64,000 nucleotides of DNA, taken from the NCBI GenBank assembly GCA_020072815.1, contig JAIQGE010000021.1, forward strand, positions 1-64,000. The letters run 5' to 3'. The notes under the pieces were generated by a model that saw only the letters and a program-made list of their open reading frames with translations, was not told the origin of the DNA and made no database searches. The first letter of the stretch is position 1; each line of letters begins with the position of its first letter. The position numbers and the translations under genes were made by a program. The DNA is from Terriglobia bacterium. GTDB taxonomy: Bacteria; Acidobacteriota; Terriglobia; Terriglobales; Acidobacteriaceae. Below are positions 16,938 through 26,298 of the stretch, piece after piece.

Positions 16938-18070
16938 GCAATGTTCTCCATGCCCTCGGAGGACGTTTGCCCGCCGGGGCCGCTGCCGCCCACAATGCGC
17001 GAAAACTCTTCCACAATGCGCCGCAGCTTCTGTACCACTTTGGCCTTGGGCTCGCGGGCAAAGCCGCGCAACTCCGCCGACCGCCTCTTCAGGCTCAGCA
17101 CACGGCGCGCGGCCTGGGACACCTGCGCGGCGAATTTGCGGTCTTTTTCCGCGGCGCGCAGCACGGCTTCATAGCCGCGCCAGACCAGTTCCTGGTTGTG
17201 GCAGACCAGAAACATGTCGGCGCCGGCTCGCAGGGTTTCCACCGCCACTTCTTCAATCGTCCCGCCTTTCAGCACGCCGCCCATCTCCAGATCGTCCGAG
17301 ATGATCAGGTTGCGGAAGCCGATCTTGTCGCGCAAGATGTCTTTCATCCATTTCTTTGACAGTGACGCAGGAACATTGTTCTTGGTGACCTGCGGATACG
17401 CCGCATGCGCGACCATGACGAACGGAATCTGGCTGCGCAGTTCGCGATAGGGAAGCAGGTCTTCCGCCCACAGTTTTTTCCAGGGCTTGGCGATGGAAGG
17501 CAGTTCGTGGTGGGTGTCCAGGTTGGCTTCACCCAGGCCGGGAAAATGTTTGCCGCAGCCCAGGACTTTGCCTGCCTTGAGGCCCTTGAGGCACTCGCGC
17601 GCGTAAGCGATGACCTGCTTGGGATCGGACGAAGCGGTGCGCGACGTGAGCACGCTGCGCGAAACCGCGAAGCCGAGGTCGAAAACCGGCGTGAAGTCGG
17701 TGTTGAAGCCCAGAGCGCGGGCCTCCAAACCAAGAATGTTGCCGTGCATGCGCCACAATTTCTTGTCGCCGGTGGCGAACACCTGTTCCACCGACGGCGC
17801 GGGAGCAAACACCTTCTTCAGGCGGTCCACCGTGCCGCCTTCCAGGTCCACGCAGAGAAACATGGGGACGCGCGTGGTGGATTGCGAGTCGCGCAGCAGC
17901 TTCCAGGTTTGGCTGGCGCTCTCAATGTTGCGGGCAAAAAGAATGACGCCGCCGGGCTGGATCGTGGACAGCATGGTGCGCAACTGCGAATCCATCTCCA
18001 GGCCGTCATAACCCATGATGAGGAGCTGGCCAATCTGCCGGCGCAAGTCCAATGTCGTTTTCTTAGCCAT
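16934..18070 (-). CDS. nagZ: Beta-N-acetylhexosaminidase (GH3)
   Basis: A 378-residue glycoside hydrolase family 3 enzyme of the NagZ type, which releases GlcNAc from GlcNAc-anhydroMurNAc muropeptides in the cytoplasm. The signature KHFPGLGEANLDTHHELP carries the mobile-loop Asp-His pair, and LIISDDLEMGG holds the nucleophile Asp. There is no signal peptide, as expected for the cytosolic enzyme. The C-terminal 50 residues are basic. The ATG lies 2-3 bases after the predicted transcription start, so the message may be nearly leaderless. It overlaps anmK by four bases. Confidence 0.93.
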   Translation of the reverse strand: MAKKTTLDLRRQIGQLLIMGYDGLEMDSQLRTMLSTIQPGGVILFARNIESASQTWKLLRDSQSTTRVPMFLCVDLEGGTVDRLKKVFAPAPSVEQVFATGDKKLWRMHGNILGLEARALGFNTDFTPVFDLGFAVSRSVLTSRTASSDPKQVIAYARECLKGLKAGKVLGCGKHFPGLGEANLDTHHELPSIAKPWKKLWAEDLLPYRELRSQIPFVMVAHAAYPQVTKNNVPASLSKKWMKDILRDKIGFRNLIISDDLEMGGVLKGGTIEEVAVETLRAGADMFLVCHNQELVWRGYEAVLRAAEKDRKFAAQVSQAARRVLSLKRRSAELRGFAREPKAKVVQKLRRIVEEFSRIVGGSGPGGQTSSEGMENIA

Positions 18071-18078
18071 CGCCTCCG

Positions 18079-18106
18079 ATTATACGAAGTCCTTGGGAAT
18101 TGCCAG
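18079..18106 (-). promoter_or_regulatory. Putative nagZ promoter with a very short leader
   Basis: On the minus strand: CTGGCA (18106-18101, 4 of 6), a 16-base spacer and a perfect TATAAT (18084-18079). The expected start is about 18072, two bases before the nagZ ATG. The -35 box lies inside the left arm of the 25-base inverted repeat (18100-18124), so repeat and promoter are physically merged. Confidence 0.5.
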
Positions 18107-18273
18107 AATTGCCAAGATTGCCAACATTGACAAATGGGCGCAAGCTGGAAGCTCGCAGCACAAATCCATTACCTCCATCTTTCCTTGGGGAAATGCGCGG
18201 CTTGACTGCCGAGTCTTCCTCAGCGCGAATTCTGCCAATCATCAATTTTTGGCAATCTTGGCAATCCTGGCAA
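18100..18273. repeat. Long inverted repeat of GCCAAGATT words
   Basis: Arms of 25 bases at 18100-18124 and 18249-18273 are complementary with one mismatch, separated by 124 bases. Each arm is itself a tandem of an ATTGCCA(A/G) word. The spacer between arms has no supported gene. Transcription through it could form a long hairpin upstream of the divergent or tandem genes. Confidence 0.8.
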
Positions 18274-18353
18274 TGGGCACGGGGGAGGGGGCGCAGCCAG
18301 TCCCGAGGCGTGATTCGTCGGGGTTCTTGACTGCGCCCTTTTGGCAGGAGAGC

Positions 18354-18863
18354 TTACATTCCTTGCTCATCGGCGGAAGGTCCGTAAATCGCGGGGACAG
18401 GAATATTATTCAGGCGCAAATAAACGCCCAGTTGCGCGCGATGGTGCACGTTATGGTTCAGAACCCACGTGCGCAAGCAGGCGATCTTGGGCATGGTGAA
18501 CAGCACCTGGCCGTTGTTGAGCAGCGACCACGGCTTGCTCAGCTCTTGGTCGCTGACACCGGCCAGCGCCGCGCGGGCTTCAGCCACATGTTTATCGAAT
18601 CGCTCCAAAAGTTCCTTGGTGGACGCGGGCGCCGGAGGCGGCTGCATGGCCTTGCCGCCAGGGGCCAGATCAATGGAATCCTGGGAGATGGTGTAGGTGG
18701 TCCAGGAAGGGATTTCTGAAAGATGCCCGGCCAGCCACAGCATGGTGCCGGATTTTTCATGGGGTTTCCAGCCGAACTTGGCTTCCGGAACGCGCTCCAG
18801 CGTGCGGCGGGTGCCGGCCATTTCCTGGTCAAATTCCGGTAACAGCGATTGGCTAAGCGACAT
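18354..18863 (-). CDS. DinB-family protein
   Basis: A 169-residue DinB/YfiT-like four-helix protein, the second in the window. Metal-type histidines occur in LWLAGHLSEIPSW and in TWVLNHNVHHRAQLGVYL near the C-terminus. The ATG at 18863 has GGAGG about ten bases upstream and is preferred over the open extension to 18893. It stands alone; function is unknown, with thiol transferase or bacillithiol/mycothiol-type chemistry known for some relatives. Confidence 0.85.
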   Translation of the reverse strand: MSLSQSLLPEFDQEMAGTRRTLERVPEAKFGWKPHEKSGTMLWLAGHLSEIPSWTTYTISQDSIDLAPGGKAMQPPPAPASTKELLERFDKHVAEARAALAGVSDQELSKPWSLLNNGQVLFTMPKIACLRTWVLNHNVHHRAQLGVYLRLNNIPVPAIYGPSADEQGM

Positions 18864-19126
18864 GGCGGGTGGTTCCTCCAAGGGTCGTTTCACTGGCAGG
18901 GAGGAATGTAACCGAATAAAAAGCGAAAGTCAAGGGCCGAGAAGAAAAATTTCACAAAAACGCGGAGACAGGGAGGGACAGTGGCGGAGGGCGCCGAAGG
19001 TGGGTGCCGAGGGCGAGTGTCGCCTGGTTCCCAGCAAGGCCCGTTCGTTTCCGGGTCGAATGCGCTCGTGTTCGTTTGGGTTGCGGCTTCGTCGCCCCGC
19101 CTTGCCCGCCTCCGCCTGCCCAGGCC

Positions 19127-20644
19127 CTAATGTAACGGCAGGGTGACGCGGAGAAGCTTCTGCTCATCGCGGGCGATGAACGAGGCTGTTTCGGGCTCAG
19201 TGGTGAAGCTCAGGCTCCAGTACACCACGTGGCCATAGGCTTTGCTTTCTTGTCCGTCAATCCTCACACGGGCGTGATTACCATCAATGCCGTGGATCTC
19301 GTATCCGTAGTGTTTGAAGTCCTTGCTGAATCTAAGACCGTTCATGCCCAACACGTCGTATTCCGGGCCGGGCTGGCCATCCACGACCAGGCGTCGCAGG
19401 GCGCGATTGGTGCTGCGGTTCATGAAAAGCTTGCCACCCCGCACGATTTCGTAAGCCAAGTGGTGGTCGGGCTCGTTGGTCACGTAGATCCACTGCACAA
19501 AGCTGACGACGCGTTTGCCCGGAAATTTTGCCCCCGGCTTGTTGTCGCGCACCTCCACAAAGTCCTCGCCCTGCTGGCCGACATACGCGAAGTGCCGTCC
19601 GTCCGCGGAGAAAATAATCGGACTCACGATGTCATCAAAGGCCGGCCCTGGCTGGTTCCCGACGAAGACCACAACGTCGCCGGCCGCCCGGCGCGCGGCG
19701 TACACCAGCTTGCCTTCAGGATCAAATACCGGATTTGAGAGCCCGTGGAATTCGGGAACGAAGTCCAGCGCGCCGGTGACCATCTGTCCTTCGAAAAACC
19801 CCTTGCCTTCAAAGGTGGCGTCCTGCGCATGGCCGTCGAGTACCACGGTGCCGCGCGGCTTGGCCTTCCAGCCGGATTTTACGATGGCGCCGGCATAAGC
19901 GTAATGCTTTCCGTCCGGTGAAAAAGCAATGTCGCTCACCACGGCAAAGCCCGGACCGGTTGCGCCGTCCACCACATACATCCACTCCAGATCATGAAAT
20001 CTGGGCAAATGAGGGGAAGTGGCCACATAGAAACGGCTGCCGCCGGGGTTGAAGCCCCAGTGTCTGTAGTCAAAAGTGTCCATCTCCGGCCCGGTTTCTT
20101 TTCCGTCCACCAGGGCCACCCATTTCTTTCCATGTTTGCCCAAGTAGGCCAGATGTTTGCCGTCGCTTGAATACTGGGGAAGAGAAATTTCTTCGTACTC
20201 CGGTCCGCGAGCGGCGCCATCCACAAACAGGCGGCATTTCTTTCCACGGCAGGCGCAGTAGGCAAATGAGCTTCCGTTGGGCTGCCATTTAAAAACCGAC
20301 ACCACAGAGGACTCTTCTGAATACTCTTTGGCATCGTAGATGAGCACCCACTTGGTATCGCGCTTGGCAATGAAGGCCAGGTGGGCTTCGTCAGGCGAGA
20401 ACTCCAGATGCCTGACTTCATCGTAAGCGTCCCCCTGCTGCTTGCCGTCAAGGCGCACGATGGTCCGGTCGTCACGTTTTTCCGCCCATGCAAGATGGTG
20501 AGCGGAGTCGGTGATCTGGACGAGTTCCGCGCCCGCCGGAAGCTCGGCGATGAGTTCTTCATGAAAACTAGGAGGGGCGCTCTGGGCCCCGCAAGACAAA
20601 ACTACGCAGCAAGAAAACAAAAAGCAGGCAATTGTCAGTCGCAT
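19127..20644 (-). CDS. Exported beta-propeller (WD40-like/PD40) protein
   Basis: A 505-residue protein with a signal peptide (RLTIACFLFSCCVVLSCGAQ). It contains repeated units of the type FSPDGKHYAYAG, YSSDGKHLAYLGKHGKKW, FSADGRHFAYVGQQGEDF and FSPDEAHLAFIAKRD, each followed by a VDGKETGPE-like strand. The units are spaced about 50-90 residues apart, suggesting a six- to eight-bladed propeller related to PD40/TolB repeats. No catalytic domain is present. The ATG at 20644 is chosen because the signal peptide starts there. It is likely periplasmic, with unknown binding partner. Confidence 0.8.
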   Translation of the reverse strand: MRLTIACFLFSCCVVLSCGAQSAPPSFHEELIAELPAGAELVQITDSAHHLAWAEKRDDRTIVRLDGKQQGDAYDEVRHLEFSPDEAHLAFIAKRDTKWVLIYDAKEYSEESSVVSVFKWQPNGSSFAYCACRGKKCRLFVDGAARGPEYEEISLPQYSSDGKHLAYLGKHGKKWVALVDGKETGPEMDTFDYRHWGFNPGGSRFYVATSPHLPRFHDLEWMYVVDGATGPGFAVVSDIAFSPDGKHYAYAGAIVKSGWKAKPRGTVVLDGHAQDATFEGKGFFEGQMVTGALDFVPEFHGLSNPVFDPEGKLVYAARRAAGDVVVFVGNQPGPAFDDIVSPIIFSADGRHFAYVGQQGEDFVEVRDNKPGAKFPGKRVVSFVQWIYVTNEPDHHLAYEIVRGGKLFMNRSTNRALRRLVVDGQPGPEYDVLGMNGLRFSKDFKHYGYEIHGIDGNHARVRIDGQESKAYGHVVYWSLSFTTEPETASFIARDEQKLLRVTLPLH

Positions 20645-20778
20645 AAAACCAGCTTTCCCCGGACAATAGTGCACAAAATGCCAAAAACGTTACAAAGTAT
20701 TTTTACCCGGGCGGCTGAAGAAACTGTGCAACCAATGAAAGCAGTGGACCTATGGCTCTGGGCGGACCCAGATGATTT

Positions 20779-22377
20779 CTAGTCCACAGTAGCCGCTGTT
20801 ATCGGGACCAATTGTTTCGCATCCGGAGAAATGCGGCCCTTGGGGCCGAATACTTTGGTTGATTGTCTCCACTCATCAAGAACGCGGCCCTCAGAATCAG
20901 TGACTCTCCAGGGCTCCAGGATGAGCCGCCGTTCTTCTTCAAATTCGAAATCGCCCGACTCAAAAGGGATGCTGGACGCTTCCGGTGGAGGAGCATCGGT
21001 GCCGGCGAGGTAGGTACGAGGCTGCAACGCGCCGGCCATGTAAGTGCGTTTGGCTTCTGCCTTCTCCCGAGTCGGGCCCTGAATGATGAGATCCACCAAT
21101 CCAGTCAGCAAATGACCATGCGACAGGAACTTGGGCAGATCATCAGCCAGCTTTCGTAGCCTGCCCACGGGGGAATAGACCTTCTGGAGGAGCCACCGGT
21201 AAGCAGCGACAAAGTCATCCGCGTTCTCGCGCACGGGCCGGGTCACCAGCGTGTATCCGGTGAAGTCCCGCAGCAGCGCATTGGGCATCAGGGCCGGAGT
21301 TTCCTGCGCGGCCAGCCGATGGAAATGAGGGGTACCAGGAATAGGGGACTCAAAGCAGATAAAACTGGGAACGTGCAAGCCGCACTCATGCAAGGATTGA
21401 GGCACGGACTGTATGTACTTCCAGTCGTCCACCATGGGATTGAGCATGAGCCCGGATTCCACCAGGATCCCATGCTTGTGGCACTCGTCCATAACCATCT
21501 TGGTCTTATCGAGCGCGTTTTGAAATTTATTCATATCGGCAATGGCTTCAGGGTTGAAGCTTTCCAGACCCATGAACAAAAACCTGCATCCGGAGCGCGA
21601 AAGCATCTTGACTATTTGCAGGTTGCTAATGGCGTTAAAGGTTATGGCCGATCCCCAGGAGATCTTCAAGGGCTCGAGTGCGGCGCACAACTCTTGCAAG
21701 TAGGAAAGGTTTCCACCGATGTTGTTGTCATTGAAGGCAGCCATCTTCAGCTTGTAATTGGGAACTAACCCTCGCAGAACGCGCTGGGCTTGCCGAATGT
21801 CGCGCACTACAGTGTCCGTTGGCCGGACCTGATGCCTGGTTCCAATGCCGGTCAAGGCGCAGAACTCGCACATGAAAGGACAACCGCGAGTCACTTCCAG
21901 TGAAATCGGCAGAAGTTGCTGCTGGGCGGCAAGTTCAAACCGAGGAGCCGGGAGGCGCGCCGGATCGTACGGTGAACCCAGGTAAACCGGCTGCAGTTCG
22001 CCCTTGGAAAAATCTTCATAGATGCGCGGAACTGCGCTCTCAGGATCGCCAATCACAATGGCATCAAAGTAAGGACGGCAAAGATTCGAATACGTGCTGG
22101 CCAGAGTACCACCCAGCACGGTCTTCGCTCCCCGCCTTCTCCAGTAATGGGAGATCTGCCGGGCTCGGTCAAAGTCCGCATGAAGACAGGAAATAAACAA
22201 GAGATCGTAGTCTTTTTGCCAATCGGGATCTCGCCAAGTGTCATTCACTACTTCCACGTCCTCATGCGGGGGAAGAAGCGAGGCAATCAGTGGCCCGATT
22301 TGCGGTTGAAGAGCCCCGCGATGGTGGGCCCCGCGCCTGTGAAAATCCACAAAAACTGAAATGATTCCTACGCGCAC
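20779..22377 (-). CDS. B12-binding-type radical SAM protein
   Basis: A radical SAM enzyme of about 532 residues. An N-terminal cobalamin-binding-like Rossmann domain (LLFISCLHADFDRARQISHY, KTVLGGTLAS) precedes the iron-sulfur motif TRGCPFMCEFCALTG, a CxxxCxxC that ligates the [4Fe-4S] cluster for SAM cleavage. The barrel continues through GSAITFNAISN and LFMGLESFNPEA. The GTG at 22377 has AAGGA seven bases upstream and opens the conserved VRVGIISVF strand; a TTG at 22473 is possible but its extra 32 residues look non-native. The target is unknown. Relatives include methyltransferases and tailoring enzymes. Confidence 0.85.
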   Translation of the reverse strand: MRVGIISVFVDFHRRGAHHRGALQPQIGPLIASLLPPHEDVEVVNDTWRDPDWQKDYDLLFISCLHADFDRARQISHYWRRRGAKTVLGGTLASTYSNLCRPYFDAIVIGDPESAVPRIYEDFSKGELQPVYLGSPYDPARLPAPRFELAAQQQLLPISLEVTRGCPFMCEFCALTGIGTRHQVRPTDTVVRDIRQAQRVLRGLVPNYKLKMAAFNDNNIGGNLSYLQELCAALEPLKISWGSAITFNAISNLQIVKMLSRSGCRFLFMGLESFNPEAIADMNKFQNALDKTKMVMDECHKHGILVESGLMLNPMVDDWKYIQSVPQSLHECGLHVPSFICFESPIPGTPHFHRLAAQETPALMPNALLRDFTGYTLVTRPVRENADDFVAAYRWLLQKVYSPVGRLRKLADDLPKFLSHGHLLTGLVDLIIQGPTREKAEAKRTYMAGALQPRTYLAGTDAPPPEASSIPFESGDFEFEEERRLILEPWRVTDSEGRVLDEWRQSTKVFGPKGRISPDAKQLVPITAATVD

Positions 22378-22562
22378 CGGTCTATCCTTGGAATCGTGCA
22401 GAGACCTTGAGTGAAACTGGAGACTAGCTTGTTTATAGTTGGGAACGGTAACAGATAAGCCCTGGAAGCTCAAGGAATAAAGCGGACCTAGGTGTGGCCG
22501 TATAGAAGTCCAACAGTGATTAGGGAATACTTAGAATCTATATTAATGGTTTGCACTATGTT

Positions 22563-25445
22563 TCATACTTGTTTCTTTAGCTCATTCAGCAGATTCAGCG
22601 CGTCCAGCGGCGTCAGGTTGTTCAGGTCGGCCTCTTTCAGGCGGTCCACAATCTTCTGCGAGAGCGGCGTAAACATGGTCAACTGCATCTGCGGTTCGGC
22701 GTCACGCGTGCCCGGAGCCAGGTGCTCCGTAGCTTGGTGTTCAGCGTTTTCGTGTTCGTGCAGCACTTCGCGCGCCCGGCGAATCACCTCCGGCGGCAAG
22801 CCGGCCAGCTTGGCTACTTCGATCCCGTAACTTCGATCGGCCGCGCCCGGCTCCACTTTGCGCAAGAAGACAATCCCGCCGCCCGTCTCTTTCACTGAGA
22901 CATGGAAGTTCTTCACGCCGGGAAGCCTGTCAAGCTCGGTCAGCTCGTGATAGTGCGTGGCAAACAGCGTCTTGGCCCGGCTGGTGGAGTGAATGTATTC
23001 GATCACCGCCCAGGCAATCGCCAACCCATCATAGGTAGAAGTCCCGCGGCCGATTTCGTCCAGCAGGATCAATGACCGCGCGGTGGCCGTATTGAGGATG
23101 GCGGCGGTCTCGGTCATTTCCACCATGAATGTCGAGCGTCCGCGGGCCAGATTGTCACTGGCGCCGATGCGGGTGAAGATGCGGTCTGTAACCGGCAGGC
23201 GCGCCGATCGCGCCGGAACAAAGCTGCCCATCTGCGCCATAAGAACAATGAGCGCCGTCTGCCGCAGATACGTGGACTTGCCGCCCATGTTGGGTCCGGT
23301 GATGAGCAAAATACCGTGCGTGGTCGCGTTGAGATAAAGATCATTGGGGACAAAGCGGTCACTCACGCCGGAGATGTCCAGCTGCTCCAGCACGGGATGG
23401 CGGCCGTCAATAATTTCCAGGGCGTTGGCATCGGCGGCAGAAGGGGATCGGGTGGACGATGGTCCAGCGGTAGTTGGCTCAGAGACAGCAAACTGCGGCC
23501 GGCAATATCCGCGATTCTGCGCGATGTACGCCAGCGACGCCAGCACATCCACTTCCGCCACGGCCAAAGAAGTCTGCCGGATGCGCTTAGCTTCGGCGGC
23601 GATCGCCGTCCGTAACTCAGCAAACAGCCGCCGCTCAATCTCCACAATCTTTTCCTGCGCGTCCAGGACCTTGGCTTCGTACTCTTTCAGCTCCGGCGTG
23701 GTGAAGCGCTCGGCGTTCACCAGCGTCTGCTTGCGTTCGTAATCGGGCGGCGCGTGATGCAGGTTGGCTTTGCTGATCTCAATGTAATAGCCGAAAACCG
23801 AGTTGAACTTGACCTTGAGCGAGCCGATCCCGGTGCGCTTGCGTTCGCGCTCTTCAATCTGCGCGATGTACTGCTTGCTGTTGCGGCTGAGATTGCGCAG
23901 CTCGTCCAGCTCCGCGTCCAGGCCGGGCTGGATCACGCCGCCATCGGCCAGAGTGAGCGGCGGCTCGGGAACAATGGTTTTTTCGATGCGCTCGCGCAGA
24001 TCAGCCAACTCGTCCAGTAGGGAATGGAGTTCAGTGAACCGGGCAGACGACAAACCAGTTTCATTCACACCCTTCTCTCCGGAGAGTGTGACGTTCAACC
24101 GCCCCAGCGCCGCCCGCACCAGCGGTATGCGATTCAGGCTGGCGCATAAGGCGAGCACGTCGCGCGGGTTGGCGGTCTCCAGGGTCACGCGGCTCAGCAG
24201 ACGCTCAACGTCCAGCACGCCTTCCAGCGCACGCCGTAATTCTTCGCGGGCGATGAAGTCCTTCACCCCAGCTTCCACCGCGTCCAACCTGTGGCCGATT
24301 TCCACCACGTTGATGGACGGCCGCAGCATCCACGAGCGCAGCAGGCGCTTGCCCATGGGCGTGAGCGTGGCATCCAGCGCGCGGAAGAGCGTAACTTCCG
24401 TCCCGGTGTTGGCGAACAGCGGCTCCACCAGTTCCAAATTGCGGACGGTGACCGCGTCCAGCACCAGGTATTCCTGGCGGTCGTAAAAACCGATGCGGTC
24501 CACGTGTTGCAGCGTGCCCTTCTGCGTGGAGCGCACGTAATGCAGGATGGCCCCGGCCGCGGTGGCGGCTGCGGGCTTGCCTTCCAGGCCAAAGCCTTCC
24601 AGCGACAACACGCCGAACTGGTTCTCCACCAGCGGGATGGCGTAGTCGGGCGAGAAGACCCAGTCGTCCAGCGGCGTTTCGGTGAAGCGGACCCGTTCGG
24701 CGTTCGCGCGGGAGGAATCAGCCAGCCTGCCAAGGTCGCCGGTGCGAGGAAGGGCGGACGGCGTGGAAGTTTGTTCGGCGGCTGGCGACGCGGCAACGCT
24801 GCCACTCTCAGATGCGCCTTCATGCAAAGGAACTTCTGCTGGCGCTCCCGCGCTGGCGTTATTCAATGGCGCGCGATCAAACAGCGGCAATCCCCTTGGA
24901 TACAAGACTTCACGCGGGCGCAGTTGCTGCAACTCTTCCAGAATACGGCGTTCGGCGTCCGGGCCGCGAAATTCCGTGGCGCGAAATTCTCCTGTGGAAA
25001 GATCCAGTGCCGCCAAGCCCACTGCCCCGCCGCTTCCCGGAGAAGTCGCCCGCGCCAGCGCCGCCAGAAAGTTGTTGTCTTCCGCTCCCACGCTGGAATC
25101 AATCGCCGTCCCCGGCGTGAGCACGCGCGTCACTTCGCGCCGTACCAGCTTCTTCGCCAGCCGGGGATCTTCCATCTGCTCGCAGATGGCCACCTTGAAT
25201 CCCTTGCGCAGCAGCTTCGACAAATAGCCTTCCGCAGCGTGATACGGCACGCCGCACATGGGGATGGCCTGGTCCTTTTCTTTGTTGCGCGAAGTGAGCG
25301 TGATCTGCAGCTCTTTGGCTGCCACCACAGCGTCTTCAAAGAAGAGTTCGTAGAAATCGCCGAGGCGGAAGAAGACCAGAGCGTTGGGATGCTGCTTCTT
25401 AATGGCGGCATATTGCCGCATCAGCGGAGTGGAGGGCTCGGTCAT
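22563..25445 (-). CDS. mutS: DNA mismatch repair protein MutS
   Basis: A 960-residue MutS, the mismatch-recognising ATPase. The mismatch wedge motif [15 protein letters not shown] lies near residues 23-37, Walker [17 protein letters not shown] near 690, Walker [16 protein letters not shown] and the HYHELTELD block follow. It is about 100 residues longer than E. coli MutS (853). The excess is two low-complexity inserts: an Ala/Ser/Pro-rich stretch at about 195-245 in the connector region, and a shorter one just before the ATPase domain (about 650-670). No mutL is nearby. Confidence 0.97.
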   Translation of the reverse strand: MTEPSTPLMRQYAAIKKQHPNALVFFRLGDFYELFFEDAVVAAKELQITLTSRNKEKDQAIPMCGVPYHAAEGYLSKLLRKGFKVAICEQMEDPRLAKKLVRREVTRVLTPGTAIDSSVGAEDNNFLAALARATSPGSGGAVGLAALDLSTGEFRATEFRGPDAERRILEELQQLRPREVLYPRGLPLFDRAPLNNASAGAPAEVPLHEGASESGSVAASPAAEQTSTPSALPRTGDLGRLADSSRANAERVRFTETPLDDWVFSPDYAIPLVENQFGVLSLEGFGLEGKPAAATAAGAILHYVRSTQKGTLQHVDRIGFYDRQEYLVLDAVTVRNLELVEPLFANTGTEVTLFRALDATLTPMGKRLLRSWMLRPSINVVEIGHRLDAVEAGVKDFIAREELRRALEGVLDVERLLSRVTLETANPRDVLALCASLNRIPLVRAALGRLNVTLSGEKGVNETGLSSARFTELHSLLDELADLRERIEKTIVPEPPLTLADGGVIQPGLDAELDELRNLSRNSKQYIAQIEERERKRTGIGSLKVKFNSVFGYYIEISKANLHHAPPDYERKQTLVNAERFTTPELKEYEAKVLDAQEKIVEIERRLFAELRTAIAAEAKRIRQTSLAVAEVDVLASLAYIAQNRGYCRPQFAVSEPTTAGPSSTRSPSAADANALEIIDGRHPVLEQLDISGVSDRFVPNDLYLNATTHGILLITGPNMGGKSTYLRQTALIVLMAQMGSFVPARSARLPVTDRIFTRIGASDNLARGRSTFMVEMTETAAILNTATARSLILLDEIGRGTSTYDGLAIAWAVIEYIHSTSRAKTLFATHYHELTELDRLPGVKNFHVSVKETGGGIVFLRKVEPGAADRSYGIEVAKLAGLPPEVIRRAREVLHEHENAEHQATEHLAPGTRDAEPQMQLTMFTPLSQKIVDRLKEADLNNLTPLDALNLLNELKKQV

Positions 25446-25490
25446 GGCCTAGTGAATGGATTATAGAGCGTCTTTTGCAGGGGAGATAAA

Positions 25491-25524
25491 TTCCACCACG
25501 GAGGCACGGAGACACGGAGGAAAG
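25491..25524. repeat. CACGGAGGCACGGAGACACGGAGG repeat
   Basis: TTCCACCACGGAGGCACGGAG followed by ACACGGAGGA: three tandem (G/A)CACGGAG words in the spacer between mutS and the toxin-antitoxin pair. The family recurs at 39351-39381 and, more degenerate, at 15763-15799. Confidence 0.75.
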
Positions 25525-25595
25525 CAAGGGTCGCCAGGATATAGAAAGGGATCTTCCGCAGGCTTGTTGGTTTGCCACCAGGCCAGATCGCTCTA

Positions 25596-25636
25596 TTGTC
25601 AAAGGGGCGTTAATTAGCTAATATACATTAGCTAAT
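25596..25636 (+). promoter_or_regulatory. Promoter and twin palindromic operator of the antitoxin-toxin pair
   Basis: TTGTCA (25596-25601, 5 of 6), a 17-base spacer and TAATAT (25619-25624). Two perfect copies of the palindrome ATTAGCTAAT lie at 25613-25622 and 25627-25636, centre to centre 14 bases apart. The first overlaps the -10 box and the second covers the start-point region. This is the layout expected for autorepression by a Phd-type antitoxin dimer. The ATG follows at 25642. Confidence 0.75.
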
Positions 25637-25641
25637 AGCTT

Positions 25642-25872
25642 ATGAAGACTTTCACCATTCACCAAGCCAAAACCAACCTGTCCAAGCTCATCGAAAAGGC
25701 GTGCCAGGGTGAGGAGATCGTGATCGCACGCGGTCCGGAGCCGGTGGTCCGTCTGGTCCCGATTGCCGACACCAAAGGCCGCCGCCAGCCGGGAGCATTG
25801 CGCGGCAGATTGCGCGTGGGGCCGGAGTTCTTTGAGCCGCTGCCGGCAGAAGAGCTGGCTGGCTGGGAGTAG
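25642..25872 (+). CDS. Type II antitoxin, Phd/YefM family
   Basis: A 76-residue antitoxin. The start KTFTIHQAKTNLSKLIEKA is the N-terminal DNA-binding fold of Phd/YefM proteins, followed by EIVIARGPEPVVRLVPI. The acidic, Pro-containing C-terminus (FFEPLPAEELAGWE) is the usual toxin-neutralising tail. It stands 6 bases before the PIN-domain gene, downstream of twin ATTAGCTAAT operators that it probably binds. Confidence 0.9.
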   Translation: MKTFTIHQAKTNLSKLIEKACQGEEIVIARGPEPVVRLVPIADTKGRRQPGALRGRLRVGPEFFEPLPAEELAGWE

Positions 25873-25878
25873 GCCGAC

Positions 25879-26266
25879 ATGCGTTTGCTGCTGGACACCC
25901 ACGCCCTTCTCTGGTGGTTGAGCGACGACCCGGCGCTGTCTGCACCGGCGCGGAAATTGATTGCGCGTGCCAACAATACGGTCCTGGTGAGCGCGGCCTC
26001 CGCCTGGGAGATTGCCACCAAAATTCCGTTTGGGAAAACTGCCAGACGCGGCTGACTTGGTGGCAGACTTCCCAGGTTACCTGGCGCGGGAACGGTTTGA
26101 GAGCTTGCCCATTTTGTCGGAACACGCCGTACGGGCAGGCTTGCTGCCCGGGCCGCACAAAGATCCGTTTGACCGGATGCTGATCGCCCAGGCCCAAGCC
26201 GAAGGCGTACCTGTGATCAGCAACGACGTCGCATTGGATGGCTACAGCGTACGCCGCCTCTGGTGA
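25879..26266 (+). pseudogene. PIN-domain toxin (VapC-like), frameshifted
   Basis: The frame from the ATG at 25879 begins RLLLDTHALLWWL, with the first catalytic Asp, and runs through VLVSAASAWEIATK. It then shifts and stops at about 26055. The remainder of a normal PIN domain (FRLGKLPDAADLVADF ... DPFDRMLIAQAQAEGVPVIS, with the other acidic residues) continues one frame over to 26266. Removing one A from the AAAA run at 26020-26023 restores a complete protein of about 128 residues. Two pieces plus an intact antitoxin suggest a recent mutation, a sequencing error in a homopolymer, or less likely programmed slippage. Confidence 0.85.
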
Positions 26267-26298
26267 GCATCGAGTAAAGCTAAGACATCCAGGCAGCA

